A DNA stretch of 48,270 nucleotides, from NCBI GenBank assembly GCA_026709415.1, contig JAPOSZ010000002.1, positions 1-48,270 of the forward strand. The letters are read 5' to 3'. This DNA comes from Flavobacteriaceae bacterium. GTDB lineage: Bacteria; Bacteroidota; Bacteroidia; Flavobacteriales; Flavobacteriaceae. Made by a program: the position numbers and the translations under genes. How positions within the stretch are numbered: the first letter of the stretch is position 1; each line of letters starts with the position of its first letter. Shown here one piece after another: positions 7,990-16,150 of the stretch. The notes beneath the pieces were generated by a model. That model was not told the origin of the DNA, made no database searches, and was given only the letters and a program-made list of their open reading frames with translations.

Positions 7990-9724
7990 ACAAAGTTTTT
8001 TAGGCGTTTTACAAATTCCGATAAGTATCAGTTTATTCCTGATGCTTTCTTTAAACTGTACACATCAACAACATCCCTCTTCCGAACTTTTTTTGCCCAA
8101 TGGATTTACGGCAAACGTTTTTGTCGATTCTCTTGTCACTGGTGTTCGACATCTTTCGGTCAGTGATAATGGCATTGTGTATGCCAAACTCAAAAGACCT
8201 TCGCCTCAAGGTTCTGTGGTTATGTTGATGGATCAAAATAAGGATGGAAAAGCTGATTCCATCAGCATGATGGGACATCATGGGGAACAACAGAGAGGCA
8301 ATTATTCCACTGCTTCCCACATTTACAATGGGTATTTGTATTTCAGTTCTCAACTAAAAGTCTATCGTCAAAAGCTCGATTCCGTCACCCAATTACCCAT
8401 CGGAGGAATTGAAACGGTTTTAATCGATGACCATCCCCATCGATCCCACGAACATATTGCGAAACCACTGGCCTTTGATGATTCAGGAAACATGTATGTT
8501 CCCTTTGGAGCCCCCTCTAATAATTGCCAAAGTCCAAAAAGAACGCCCTTAAAATCTGGAGAAGATCCATGTATAGAACTCATTGACCATGGTGGGATTT
8601 GGAAATTTGATGCCAACCAATTGAATCAAAAACAAGAAAGCGGTCAATTATTTGCTTCTGGATTGCGAAGCATCGTGGCTTTAGATTGGAACCCTGAAAA
8701 TAAAAAACTTTATGCGGTGATGCATGGAAGGGATGATCTCAAAAGATTATGGCCAGATCGATATAGTTCTTGGCAAAGCGCTCTGTTACCTTCTGAAGAA
8801 TTTCTCGAAATCCAACAAGGAGATCATTTTGGTTGGCCCTATTGTTATTATGATCAATTGATTCATAAAAAAGTGCTTGCCCCGGAATATGGTGGCGATG
8901 GAGAGAAAGTGGATCGGTGTAGCCATTATAACAATCCAATCATCGGTTTTCCCGGGCACTGGGCTCCTAATGATTTGGTTTTTTACAACAATCATGATTT
9001 CCCCTCTTACTACCATGGTGGGGCCTTTGTGGCTTTTCATGGATCGACCAATCGAGCCCCCTATTCTCAAAGTGGCTATTTTGTAGGATTCATTCCGTTT
9101 GAAAATGGAGAGCCCACCGAAGAGTATGATCTTTTTGCTGATGGATTTGCTGGCGTTTCTCCCATAGTCAATGCTAGTGATGCTTTATATAGGCCCATGG
9201 GAATTGCCTTTTCTAACGATGGTAAAATGTATATCGGCGATACCAATCAAGGCAGAATATGGCAAATAGAATACACAGGAAATCGACATTCTTATTCGCC
9301 TAAAGACAGAAAAAAAATGAAAGAACGCTTTGCTTTAGCTCATATTAGAACTCCTGATATGAATCATGATATTCTCCATGAAGGATTAGAGCTTGCTGGA
9401 AAGCAAAAATTTAACCTATATTGTGCAACATGTCACCAACCCAATGCTCAAGGGGATGGAAATCGATTTCCAACGTTGGTGGGTACCGATTGGGTGACTG
9501 GGGATAAAAAAAGACTTGTCAAAATTATACTACAAGGGATGGAAGGACCCATTGAAGTCAACAGCAAAACATTTAATGGGATCATGCCTCCCAATGAATT
9601 TTTAAGTGATCAAGATGTGGCCGAAATTTTAACTTATCTCAGAACTCATTTTGGAAATCAAGCATCTCCGATTACATCTGACGAAGTATATAATATCAGA
9701 CATGATCTCCATTCTGAACTTTAA
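7976..9724 (+). CDS. PQQ-type sugar dehydrogenase beta-propeller fused to cytochrome c, lipoprotein
   Basis: A 582-aa membrane-anchored periplasmic oxidoreductase. Start TTG 7976 gives a signal YSNKQSFLGVLQIPISISLF and a lipobox LSLNC with Cys28. The only nearby ATG (8042) leaves no signal. Residues about 35-440 form a glucose/sorbosone-dehydrogenase-like propeller (QGDHFGWPYCYYD, PNDLVFY, YRPMGIAF, GDTNQGRIW), a family that generally uses PQQ to oxidise an aldose or aldehyde. Residues about 465-560 are a class I cytochrome c with CATCH (Cys483, Cys486, His487) and an axial Met537 (IMPP). Electrons would pass from the sugar through heme to the respiratory chain. No PQQ synthesis gene is in the window. 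It overlaps the CBM9-like gene by 14 bases and is followed six bases later by the amidohydrolase. Confidence 0.85.
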   Translation: MYSNKQSFLGVLQIPISISLFLMLSLNCTHQQHPSSELFLPNGFTANVFVDSLVTGVRHLSVSDNGIVYAKLKRPSPQGSVVMLMDQNKDGKADSISMMGHHGEQQRGNYSTASHIYNGYLYFSSQLKVYRQKLDSVTQLPIGGIETVLIDDHPHRSHEHIAKPLAFDDSGNMYVPFGAPSNNCQSPKRTPLKSGEDPCIELIDHGGIWKFDANQLNQKQESGQLFASGLRSIVALDWNPENKKLYAVMHGRDDLKRLWPDRYSSWQSALLPSEEFLEIQQGDHFGWPYCYYDQLIHKKVLAPEYGGDGEKVDRCSHYNNPIIGFPGHWAPNDLVFYNNHDFPSYYHGGAFVAFHGSTNRAPYSQSGYFVGFIPFENGEPTEEYDLFADGFAGVSPIVNASDALYRPMGIAFSNDGKMYIGDTNQGRIWQIEYTGNRHSYSPKDRKKMKERFALAHIRTPDMNHDILHEGLELAGKQKFNLYCATCHQPNAQGDGNRFPTLVGTDWVTGDKKRLVKIILQGMEGPIEVNSKTFNGIMPPNEFLSDQDVAEILTYLRTHFGNQASPITSDEVYNIRHDLHSEL

Positions 9725-9730
9725 AGCAAC

Positions 9731-10975
9731 ATGAAACATTTATTTTTCTCCTATTTACTATCTCTCTTTTGTCTATCCATTGCCTGGGGACAAGCTCCTG
9801 ATTTATTGATTTTAAATGGTCATTTAATTGATCCAAAAAACAAGATGGATCAAAAAATGGATCTCGCAGTCACCGATGGACACGTGAGCCATCTTGGTCA
9901 TGATTTATCGGATTTGCATGCGAAGCACATTATCCATGCGGAAGGATTGATTGTCACGCCGGGTTTGATTGACCTCCATGCTCACGCCTTCCATGGAACG
10001 ACTCCAGATCGGTATTTAGCCAATAGTTTTGGCTCGCTTCCTCCCGATGGATTCACTTTTGAAAGTGGTGTCACGACCATCGTGGATACCGGTGGCGCAG
10101 GTTGGAAAAACTTTGAAGTCTTTAAACGACAAACCATCGATCGAGCTAAAACACGCGTTTTGGCTTTTATCAATATTGTAGGGAACGGCATGTCTGGAGG
10201 CGCTTATGAACAAGACCTTCGTGATATGGATCCCAAATTAACGGCCATGGTCGCCAATAAATATAAATCGGATATCATCGGCATTAAATTGGCACATTAT
10301 AGTGGTTATGATTGGCGACCGACAGAACTGACCGTAGAAGCGGGGCGTCTGGCTAAGATCCCTGTGATGATTGATTTTGGAGGGAGTCAGCCCGAATTAT
10401 CTCTTGATACTTTATTTTTAGAAAAATTGAGACCTGGTGATATCTTCACCCATGTTTATGCCAATGTGAATGGTCGAGAAGCCGTCTTAAAAGATGATGG
10501 GCAGCTTCGAAAATCGGCTATTGAGGCTCAAAAAAAAGGACTTATTTTCGATGTCGGACACGGTGGCGCTAGTTTTATTTTTGACCAAGCCATACCTTCT
10601 ATCCATCAAGGCCTCTACCCTGACACCATTAGTACCGATTTACACACCGGTAGTATGAATGGAGCCATGAAAGATATGGTCAATGTCATGTCTAAATTTC
10701 TAAATATGAATTTGACGCTGCAACAAGTCATCAAGGCCACGACTTGGAAACCGGCTCAAGTGATTCAAAGACCTGAATTAGGCCATCTATCCAAAGGAGC
10801 CATCGCCGATATGACTCTTTTAAAACTAGAAAATGGGGACTTTGGATTTTTAGACACCCAAAACAAAAAAATCAAGGGAACTCAAAAGTTATCTTGCCAA
10901 ATGACGATTAAAGATGGACAGGTCGTTTACGATCTCAACGGACTCCACGGGGAACTTTGGACTCAAAATGAGTAA
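9731..10975 (+). CDS. exported amidohydrolase/deacetylase, EF_0837-like
   Basis: A 414-aa TIM-barrel metal hydrolase of the dihydroorotase-like amidohydrolase/deacetylase family (EF_0837 type), expected to remove an acyl group from an N-acyl amino acid or amino-sugar acid. The binuclear metal set is intact: His83 and His85 (DLHAHA), a likely carbamylated Lys186 (IGIKLA), His241 (FTHVYA), His277 (DVGHGG) and Asp303 (STDLHTG). The N-terminus MKHLFFSYLLSLFCLSIAWGQ is a Sec signal, unusual for a family that is mostly cytoplasmic. In other bacteria EF_0837-like enzymes commonly neighbour a SelA/DgaE-like PLP protein, and here one lies at 13593. It overlaps the transporter start. Confidence 0.87.
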   Translation: MKHLFFSYLLSLFCLSIAWGQAPDLLILNGHLIDPKNKMDQKMDLAVTDGHVSHLGHDLSDLHAKHIIHAEGLIVTPGLIDLHAHAFHGTTPDRYLANSFGSLPPDGFTFESGVTTIVDTGGAGWKNFEVFKRQTIDRAKTRVLAFINIVGNGMSGGAYEQDLRDMDPKLTAMVANKYKSDIIGIKLAHYSGYDWRPTELTVEAGRLAKIPVMIDFGGSQPELSLDTLFLEKLRPGDIFTHVYANVNGREAVLKDDGQLRKSAIEAQKKGLIFDVGHGGASFIFDQAIPSIHQGLYPDTISTDLHTGSMNGAMKDMVNVMSKFLNMNLTLQQVIKATTWKPAQVIQRPELGHLSKGAIADMTLLKLENGDFGFLDTQNKKIKGTQKLSCQMTIKDGQVVYDLNGLHGELWTQNE

Positions 10976-12173
10976 TCTTTATCAAGTTTTTTTAGGGCTT
11001 AGCCTGATTGGCTTGTTTTTGTGTGGATTGGATCTGTTGCTTTCATGGAAAGTTGATTTACCTTTATTGATGACGATTGTTGGGGGTGTCGCAGTGCTTG
11101 GTTTTAAGGGAAATCGATTTTTCATGGTTCTGATGGTTACGATCCTGGTTTCATATCTCATTTTCGATGAAGTCTTTGGAATCGATGTGTTTTTTGTCGG
11201 TTTTATCACCCTGATATTTCTTGCCATTGGGGTTCACGCTACCAAATTATTCAAAGGACTGTCCTTTGCACTATTTGTGTTTTCTGCTGTATTGGTTTCG
11301 CTGTATTGGCCACAACCATTTGTGTCCATTGGGACTTTCCAAATGAGCCTATTGATCGTTCCCCTACTCCAACTCATCATGTTTGGGATGGGAACTTCCA
11401 TGAGCATTAAAGACTTTTATGGCGTTTTAAAAATGCCCAAAGGGGTGTTGGTGGGTGTGGTGTGTCAATTTACGATCATGCCCTTGGTGGGATTGGGGTT
11501 GGCTCTGTTTCTAAAATTTCCACCGGAGATTGCTGCTGGAGTTGTTTTGATTGGATCTTCACCAAGTGGCCTGGCCTCAAACGTCATGGCCTATTTGGCC
11601 AAAGCCAATGTTGCTCTATCAGTCACCTTGACTGCTGTGGCTACCCTATTGGCCCCATTGATGACGCCTTTTTTAATGGAAATCCTAGCTGGAGAGTTTA
11701 TCCCTATCGATTTTTGGGCCATGATGCTGAGCATCATCAAAATTGTGATCATTCCCATCATTCTTGGCTTGGTGTTCAATCACTTTTTTCATGGAAGAGC
11801 TTCTTGGTTGGATAAGGCCATGCCCATCATTTCGATGGCAGGGATTGCGATTGTCATTACAGTCATTACAGCTTCTGGTCGAGATAATCTTTTAACCATC
11901 GGATTTCTGTTGATTGTGGCAGCCATTATGCATAATTTAATGGGTTACTTTTTTGGCTATTGGGGATGTCGGTTCATCCGTATGCCGGAGAGAGATTGTC
12001 GCACGATTGCTTTTGAAGTGGGGATGCAAAATGGGGGATTGGCGTCAGGGATTGCCTTGGAAATGGGCAAGGTGGCCACCGTGGGACTAGCCCCTGCCAT
12101 CTTCGGACCATGGATGAACATTTCCGGATCCACGTTGGCTAGTTGGTGGCGAGAAAAAGAGTCGAAAAAATAA
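10968..12173 (+). CDS. bile acid:sodium symporter (SBF/BASS) family transporter
   Basis: A 401-aa polytopic inner-membrane protein. The C-terminal two thirds match the SBF/BASS family (FGMGTSMSIKDF, MPLVGLGLAL, IGSSPSGLASNVMAYLAKAN, VGMQNGGLASGIAL), which moves organic anions with sodium. About three extra hydrophobic segments precede it (residues 1-115). ATG 10968 overlaps the stop of the amidohydrolase, so coupling is likely. In this cluster it is best read as the importer for a small carboxylate such as pyruvate or a sugar acid made in the periplasm. The substrate is inferred from context only. Confidence 0.88.
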   Translation: MSNLYQVFLGLSLIGLFLCGLDLLLSWKVDLPLLMTIVGGVAVLGFKGNRFFMVLMVTILVSYLIFDEVFGIDVFFVGFITLIFLAIGVHATKLFKGLSFALFVFSAVLVSLYWPQPFVSIGTFQMSLLIVPLLQLIMFGMGTSMSIKDFYGVLKMPKGVLVGVVCQFTIMPLVGLGLALFLKFPPEIAAGVVLIGSSPSGLASNVMAYLAKANVALSVTLTAVATLLAPLMTPFLMEILAGEFIPIDFWAMMLSIIKIVIIPIILGLVFNHFFHGRASWLDKAMPIISMAGIAIVITVITASGRDNLLTIGFLLIVAAIMHNLMGYFFGYWGCRFIRMPERDCRTIAFEVGMQNGGLASGIALEMGKVATVGLAPAIFGPWMNISGSTLASWWREKESKK

Positions 12174-12174
12174 A

Positions 12175-13095
12175 ATGATGAAGCCCTTTTTTATACTATT
12201 AATTTTATTGTTTGGTCCCTTTCTATCGAACGGACAAAATCTCAGCAAAGAACAACTGATCAAACTCACTCCCCATTGGGAAGGTCATCGATTTGAAGAT
12301 GGCCGTCCCAAAGTCCCCTCGGACATACTCGATCGCATGAAGCGGGTCACTATTGAAGAAGCTTGGGGTGTCTTACGAAACAACGGATATCACAATCAAT
12401 TCGAAAGTGGGTGGAAACCCCTTCACGATGATGTTCCCGTTGTTGGTAGAGCCCTAACGGTTCAATACACGCCAGAACGTCCCGATATCGCCCAAGTCAT
12501 CAAAGATCAAGGGGTCAAACAAGGAGAAATAGGCAACACCAATTCTTGGCCTATCGATCGATTGACTCTTCATGATGTTTATGTGGCTGATGGATTTGGA
12601 AAAATTATCGATGGGACTTTAATTGGTGATAATCTTGGTAATTCGATTTATGCCAAAAGCAAAACAGGCGTGGTCTTTAATGCTTCTAGTCGAGATTTGG
12701 AAGGCCTCTCACAAATCGAGGGATTCAATGCCTTTGTCCGCGACTGGCATCCTTCATTTCTCAACCATGTGATGTTGTTGAGTATCAACTACCCTATCCG
12801 AATCGGTCAAGCCACCGTCATGCCTGGCGATGTCGTATTAGCTAAAAAAGAAGGGGTCATTTTTATTCCAGCTCATTTGGCCCAAACCGTTGTTGAAACA
12901 TCTGAAATCGTTCGATTACGGGATTTATTCGGAATTACTCGTTTGAAAGAAGGGCGCTATACCCCTGGTCAAATAGACAATCAATGGACGGATGAAATAG
13001 AAACTGATTTTTCCAATTGGCTCGAAGAAAATAGTGCATCCCTCCCTGTTTCCGAAGAACAAATACAAAAATTATTAGAAAAACGAATGTGGTAA
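12175..13095 (+). CDS. exported RraA / HMG-aldolase family protein
   Basis: A 306-aa protein with the RraA/HMG-aldolase fold. Members are either RNase E regulators or class II pyruvate aldolases that split 4-hydroxy-2-keto acids. It carries a Sec signal, MMKPFFILLILLFGPFLSNGQ, so an RNase E role is ruled out by location. The aldolase signature is kept: GDNLG followed by the Arg-Asp pair in ASSRDLEG, and the C-terminal MPGDVVLAKKEGVIFIP. It is longer than the usual 160-220 aa, with extra residues at both ends. It begins one base after the transporter stop. A periplasmic 2-keto-3-deoxy-acid aldolase is my reading; the substrate is not shown. Confidence 0.82.
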   Translation: MMKPFFILLILLFGPFLSNGQNLSKEQLIKLTPHWEGHRFEDGRPKVPSDILDRMKRVTIEEAWGVLRNNGYHNQFESGWKPLHDDVPVVGRALTVQYTPERPDIAQVIKDQGVKQGEIGNTNSWPIDRLTLHDVYVADGFGKIIDGTLIGDNLGNSIYAKSKTGVVFNASSRDLEGLSQIEGFNAFVRDWHPSFLNHVMLLSINYPIRIGQATVMPGDVVLAKKEGVIFIPAHLAQTVVETSEIVRLRDLFGITRLKEGRYTPGQIDNQWTDEIETDFSNWLEENSASLPVSEEQIQKLLEKRMW

Positions 13096-13111
13096 CCATT
13101 TAATACATCAT

Positions 13112-13585
13112 ATGATGAAATCTATCAATCTTTCACGACGTCAATCATTTCAAAAATTAACCCTCGGGGTGGCTGGGCTCTTTGGCCTCACTCAAGTGCG
13201 TGCGTCTCACCAGGAAAATCCCCAAAAGAGGGTTTCTAACATTACTCATGACCAACAAATTCCTTTGTTTTCTGGTTCCGTCAGGCATGGAAATACCATC
13301 TATGTGGCCGGTAAAGGAGCTCATTTTGATGGTGATATCAAAGCTCATACAGACCATGTTCTCAAAGAACTTGAAAAAGAACTGGTCAAACATGGTTCTT
13401 CCATGGAACAAGTCCTCAAAGTCAATGTTTATTTAGCTGACTTAGCCGATTATCATCCCATGAATGAAGTGTATCGGGGTCGGTTTGGTGATAATCCCCC
13501 CGTTCGCACCACCGTGGCTACTTATGGTGGCGTGCCCGGCAATTCTCTAGTCGAAATGGACTGCATTGCTGCCGTCGGCTCATAA
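13112..13585 (+). CDS. RidA family enamine/imine deaminase with Tat signal
   Basis: A 157-aa YjgF/YER057c/UK114 (RidA) protein. RidA enzymes hydrolyse reactive enamine/imine products of PLP enzymes to keto acids and ammonia. The substrate Arg132 (PPVRTTVAT) and Glu148 (VEMDCIAAV) are in place, so activity is likely. The first 31 residues contain a twin-arginine motif, NLSRRQSFQKL, followed by a hydrophobic stretch GVAGLFGL, so the protein should be exported folded. It directly precedes the PLP-enzyme gene, a very logical partner. Confidence 0.85.
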   Translation: MMKSINLSRRQSFQKLTLGVAGLFGLTQVRASHQENPQKRVSNITHDQQIPLFSGSVRHGNTIYVAGKGAHFDGDIKAHTDHVLKELEKELVKHGSSMEQVLKVNVYLADLADYHPMNEVYRGRFGDNPPVRTTVATYGGVPGNSLVEMDCIAAVGS

Positions 13586-13592
13586 AAAATTC

Positions 13593-14807
13593 ATGTTAGC
13601 CAGAAGACATTTATTAAAACTACTCGGGTCTTTACCCTTTGTTGGATTAGGCAGTCATCAAATCATACGTGCGACTGAGAATCCAGCTACTGCTGATGCT
13701 ATCAGTCGAGATTTTTTTAAAGAACTGGGGGTTCGAACGTTTATCAATGCCGCTGGAACCTATACCTCCATGACGGGTTCTCTGATGCCACAAGAAGTCG
13801 TTGAGGCCATCCAATTTGGAACCACGCAATATGTTGACTTGGACGAATTACAAGACAAAGTTGGGTTGAGAATCGCCCAATTATTGGATTGTGAAGACGC
13901 CACGGTGACTTCAGGATGTTTTGGTGCGATGTCGATCGCTATGGCCGGTTTGATGACGGGGATGGATCCCCAAAAAGTATCCCAATTGCCCAATACCAAA
14001 GGCATGCCCGACCAAGTGATTATTCAAAAAAGTCATGATATTGGTTACAAGCAAGCCTTAACGAATGTAGGAGCCAAAGTAATATTTGTAGAAACGGCCG
14101 AGCAACTCCAAAAAGCAATATCCAAAAAAACTGCTCTTTTATGGTTTTTAAATGCCCATACCCATTTGGGAGAAATTAAATACCAAGAGTGGGTTGATTT
14201 AGGCAAACAATATCATGTTCCCACATTAATTGATTGTGCGGCGGATGTGCCACCGGTTGAAAATCTATTTAAATTCCAAAAAATGGGGTTTGATTTAGTC
14301 ACCTTTTCAGGAGGGAAAGGACTGCGTGGTCCCCAAAGTGCAGGATTGCTATACGGTAAGAAAAAATACATCCAAGCGGCTCGATTACACACCCCACCTC
14401 GTGGTCAAACCATCGGTCGAGGCATGAAAGTCAATAAAGAAGAAATACTAGGGATGTTGGTGGCTTTGGAACTCTATTTAAAAACCGATCATCAAAGCCA
14501 ATGGAAATTTTGGGAATATCAAATTGAACTCATTAAAAAAAATGCTCTTTCAGTCTCAGGTGTTGAGGCTCAAGTACACGTTCCACCTCATGCCAACCAT
14601 GTTCCCAGTCTGAAATTATTTTGGGATCAATCAAAAGTGGCCATTACTCCAAATGAATTTCGAGAAAAATTAAGACTAGGGCATCCTTCCATTGCCACCG
14701 TTGGCAATACAGAACATGTAGGAATCACGACATGGATGATGGCTCCCGGTCAAGAACGTATCGTGGCCAGGCGTATTCAGGAGTTATTCCGTCAATTTGC
14801 TATATGA
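13593..14807 (+). CDS. Tat-exported SelA/DgaE-like PLP-dependent lyase
   Basis: A 404-aa fold-type I PLP enzyme of the SelA-related group that includes D-glucosaminate-6-phosphate ammonia-lyase (DgaE) and EF_0838. Visible features are NAAGTYTSMTGSLMP near the N-terminus, cofactor-ring Asp214 (LIDCAAD) and the Schiff-base Lys242 in FSGGKGLRGPQSAG. Start ATG 13593 gives the signal MLARRHLLKLLGSLPFVGLG, with a twin-arginine pair and hydrophobic core; upstream TTG 13566 only adds non-signal residues. Tat export fits an enzyme folded with cofactor in the cytoplasm. Expected chemistry is alpha,beta-elimination of ammonia from an amino-sugar acid or 2-amino acid. RidA genes lie on both sides. The substrate is unknown. 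Confidence 0.85.
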   Translation: MLARRHLLKLLGSLPFVGLGSHQIIRATENPATADAISRDFFKELGVRTFINAAGTYTSMTGSLMPQEVVEAIQFGTTQYVDLDELQDKVGLRIAQLLDCEDATVTSGCFGAMSIAMAGLMTGMDPQKVSQLPNTKGMPDQVIIQKSHDIGYKQALTNVGAKVIFVETAEQLQKAISKKTALLWFLNAHTHLGEIKYQEWVDLGKQYHVPTLIDCAADVPPVENLFKFQKMGFDLVTFSGGKGLRGPQSAGLLYGKKKYIQAARLHTPPRGQTIGRGMKVNKEEILGMLVALELYLKTDHQSQWKFWEYQIELIKKNALSVSGVEAQVHVPPHANHVPSLKLFWDQSKVAITPNEFREKLRLGHPSIATVGNTEHVGITTWMMAPGQERIVARRIQELFRQFAI

Positions 14808-15361
14808 AAACTCTATCGCTATCCTGTTTCATTTCTATATTGGTTTTCGCTAATCTCAAAGCACAAATCGATTCGATTTATGATCCTGAATCCCAATTAT
14901 CGACACTAGGAATAACGCTACCCGAGGTGCCACAACCAGTGGCTAACTATGTCGGAGACATTCAAGTTGGCCATTTGCTTTTTTTAGCTGGACACGGTCC
15001 GCTCCTCGAAGATGGAACATATATTACGGGCAAATTAGGTCAAGATTTAACCATCGAGCAAGGCTATCAGGCAGCTCGTATCACTGGATTGGGACAATTA
15101 GCAAAAATCAAAGCTTCACTAGGGAACTTAAATCGTGTCAAACAAATTGTGCAAATCCGTGGTATGGTCAATGCGGCTCCTACATTTACCGATCATTCCT
15201 TAGTTACGAACGGAATTTCGGATTTAATGGTCGAGGTCTTTGGTGAACGAGGGAAACACGTTCGAACCTCGGTTGGTATGGGGTCTCTTCCGAATAATAT
15301 TGCAATAGAAATTGATCTGATTGTTGAAGTTTTTTCTGAAGATGAAAAGGCCATAAAATAA
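14804..15361 (+). CDS. second RidA family protein with Sec signal
   Basis: A 185-aa RidA-like protein, different in sequence from the one at 13112. Signal MKTLSLSCFISILVFANLKAQ predicts Sec export. The RidA core runs from about residue 40 (VGDIQVGHLLFLAGHGP) to the C-terminus and keeps the active-site Arg (HVRTSVGM) and Glu (IAIEIDLIVEV). ATG 14804 overlaps the stop of the PLP enzyme by four bases, so it is co-translated with it. It ends the catabolic operon. Having two exported RidA proteins around one PLP lyase suggests two distinct imine intermediates or a structural role; this is inference. Confidence 0.85.
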   Translation: MKTLSLSCFISILVFANLKAQIDSIYDPESQLSTLGITLPEVPQPVANYVGDIQVGHLLFLAGHGPLLEDGTYITGKLGQDLTIEQGYQAARITGLGQLAKIKASLGNLNRVKQIVQIRGMVNAAPTFTDHSLVTNGISDLMVEVFGERGKHVRTSVGMGSLPNNIAIEIDLIVEVFSEDEKAIK

Positions 15362-15519
15362 AGGTTTCGTTTCTGAATTTCACTAGCTAATTTCTCATTA
15401 GATATTTCTATCCATGAATTGTCAAATTCTCAATTGTCTCATTTCGAGAGTTGGATTCAATCATGGCAAACTTGAAAATCTAAAAAAGTAATGATTTAAC
15501 TCTTTCTTCCATACAGAAC

Positions 15520-15981
15520 TTAACGCTTTTTGATCACGTCTTTACCGCTTTGGCATGTGGTTTCCTTTATTTTCCATTGCTTTTTTGAAACTGAATAGTG
15601 ATGAATCAACCAAGTTTTCATGGAAGGAACAGACACAGAGTATATCCCATCTCTTTGTTGGTGAAATACTCCTTTTTCTAATGCTCTTTCAAAAAACTTT
15701 TCTGGGTTTTTAATGAAATCATAGGATTCAAAGTGTTGTGTTATATCTTCCTTTTGAATTTTATTATTTTTTTCTACAAATGATGCTATCACTTCTCGCT
15801 CTTTATGACTAAATACATTGACACGACCTTCATAATAATCATACCTCGAATGTTGACCTAATTTTGGTACAGAACAATGGCAAAAGTTTTCAATAGAAAC
15901 TCTCTCATTGGAGCTATAAACCATTGACCAATTCTCATCTTTTTTCTCTTCTATCTCGCTAGGGAACACAACAATCACCAT
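15520..15981 (-). CDS. hypothetical protein, possible winged-helix remnant
   Basis: A 153-aa reading frame that I do not recognise securely. A stop codon directly precedes its ATG at 15981. Residues about 60-130 (HKEREVIASFV, then ERALEKGVFHQQRDGIYSVSVPSMKTWLIHHY) look like a winged-helix domain of the kind found at the C-terminus of prokaryotic AAA+ ATPases, but no ATPase domain is attached. It may be a small DNA-binding protein or the leftover end of a broken gene. It sits alone between the catabolic operon (158-base gap) and the glycosidase gene (170-base gap). Confidence 0.5.
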   Translation of the reverse strand: MVIVVFPSEIEEKKDENWSMVYSSNERVSIENFCHCSVPKLGQHSRYDYYEGRVNVFSHKEREVIASFVEKNNKIQKEDITQHFESYDFIKNPEKFFERALEKGVFHQQRDGIYSVSVPSMKTWLIHHYSVSKKQWKIKETTCQSGKDVIKKR

Positions 15982-16150
15982 TTATTCAAATTTTTTACCC
16001 CGAAATCACACGCTCCGTTTTGCCCTCTTTATTTCTTTATCTTCAATATCATCTTCCTTGCATTAGTCTTTGACTCTTCCTCCCATAGGATTTAACTGCT
16101 TCCGGTCATGTCATTGCACTTCGGTATACCATTTCCTTGGTTTAATTAGA

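Noticed and set aside
11462-11815. 117-aa plus-strand frame inside the SBF transporter
   Set aside because: It is a shifted reading of the transporter with Cys, Trp and His-rich composition and no family features.
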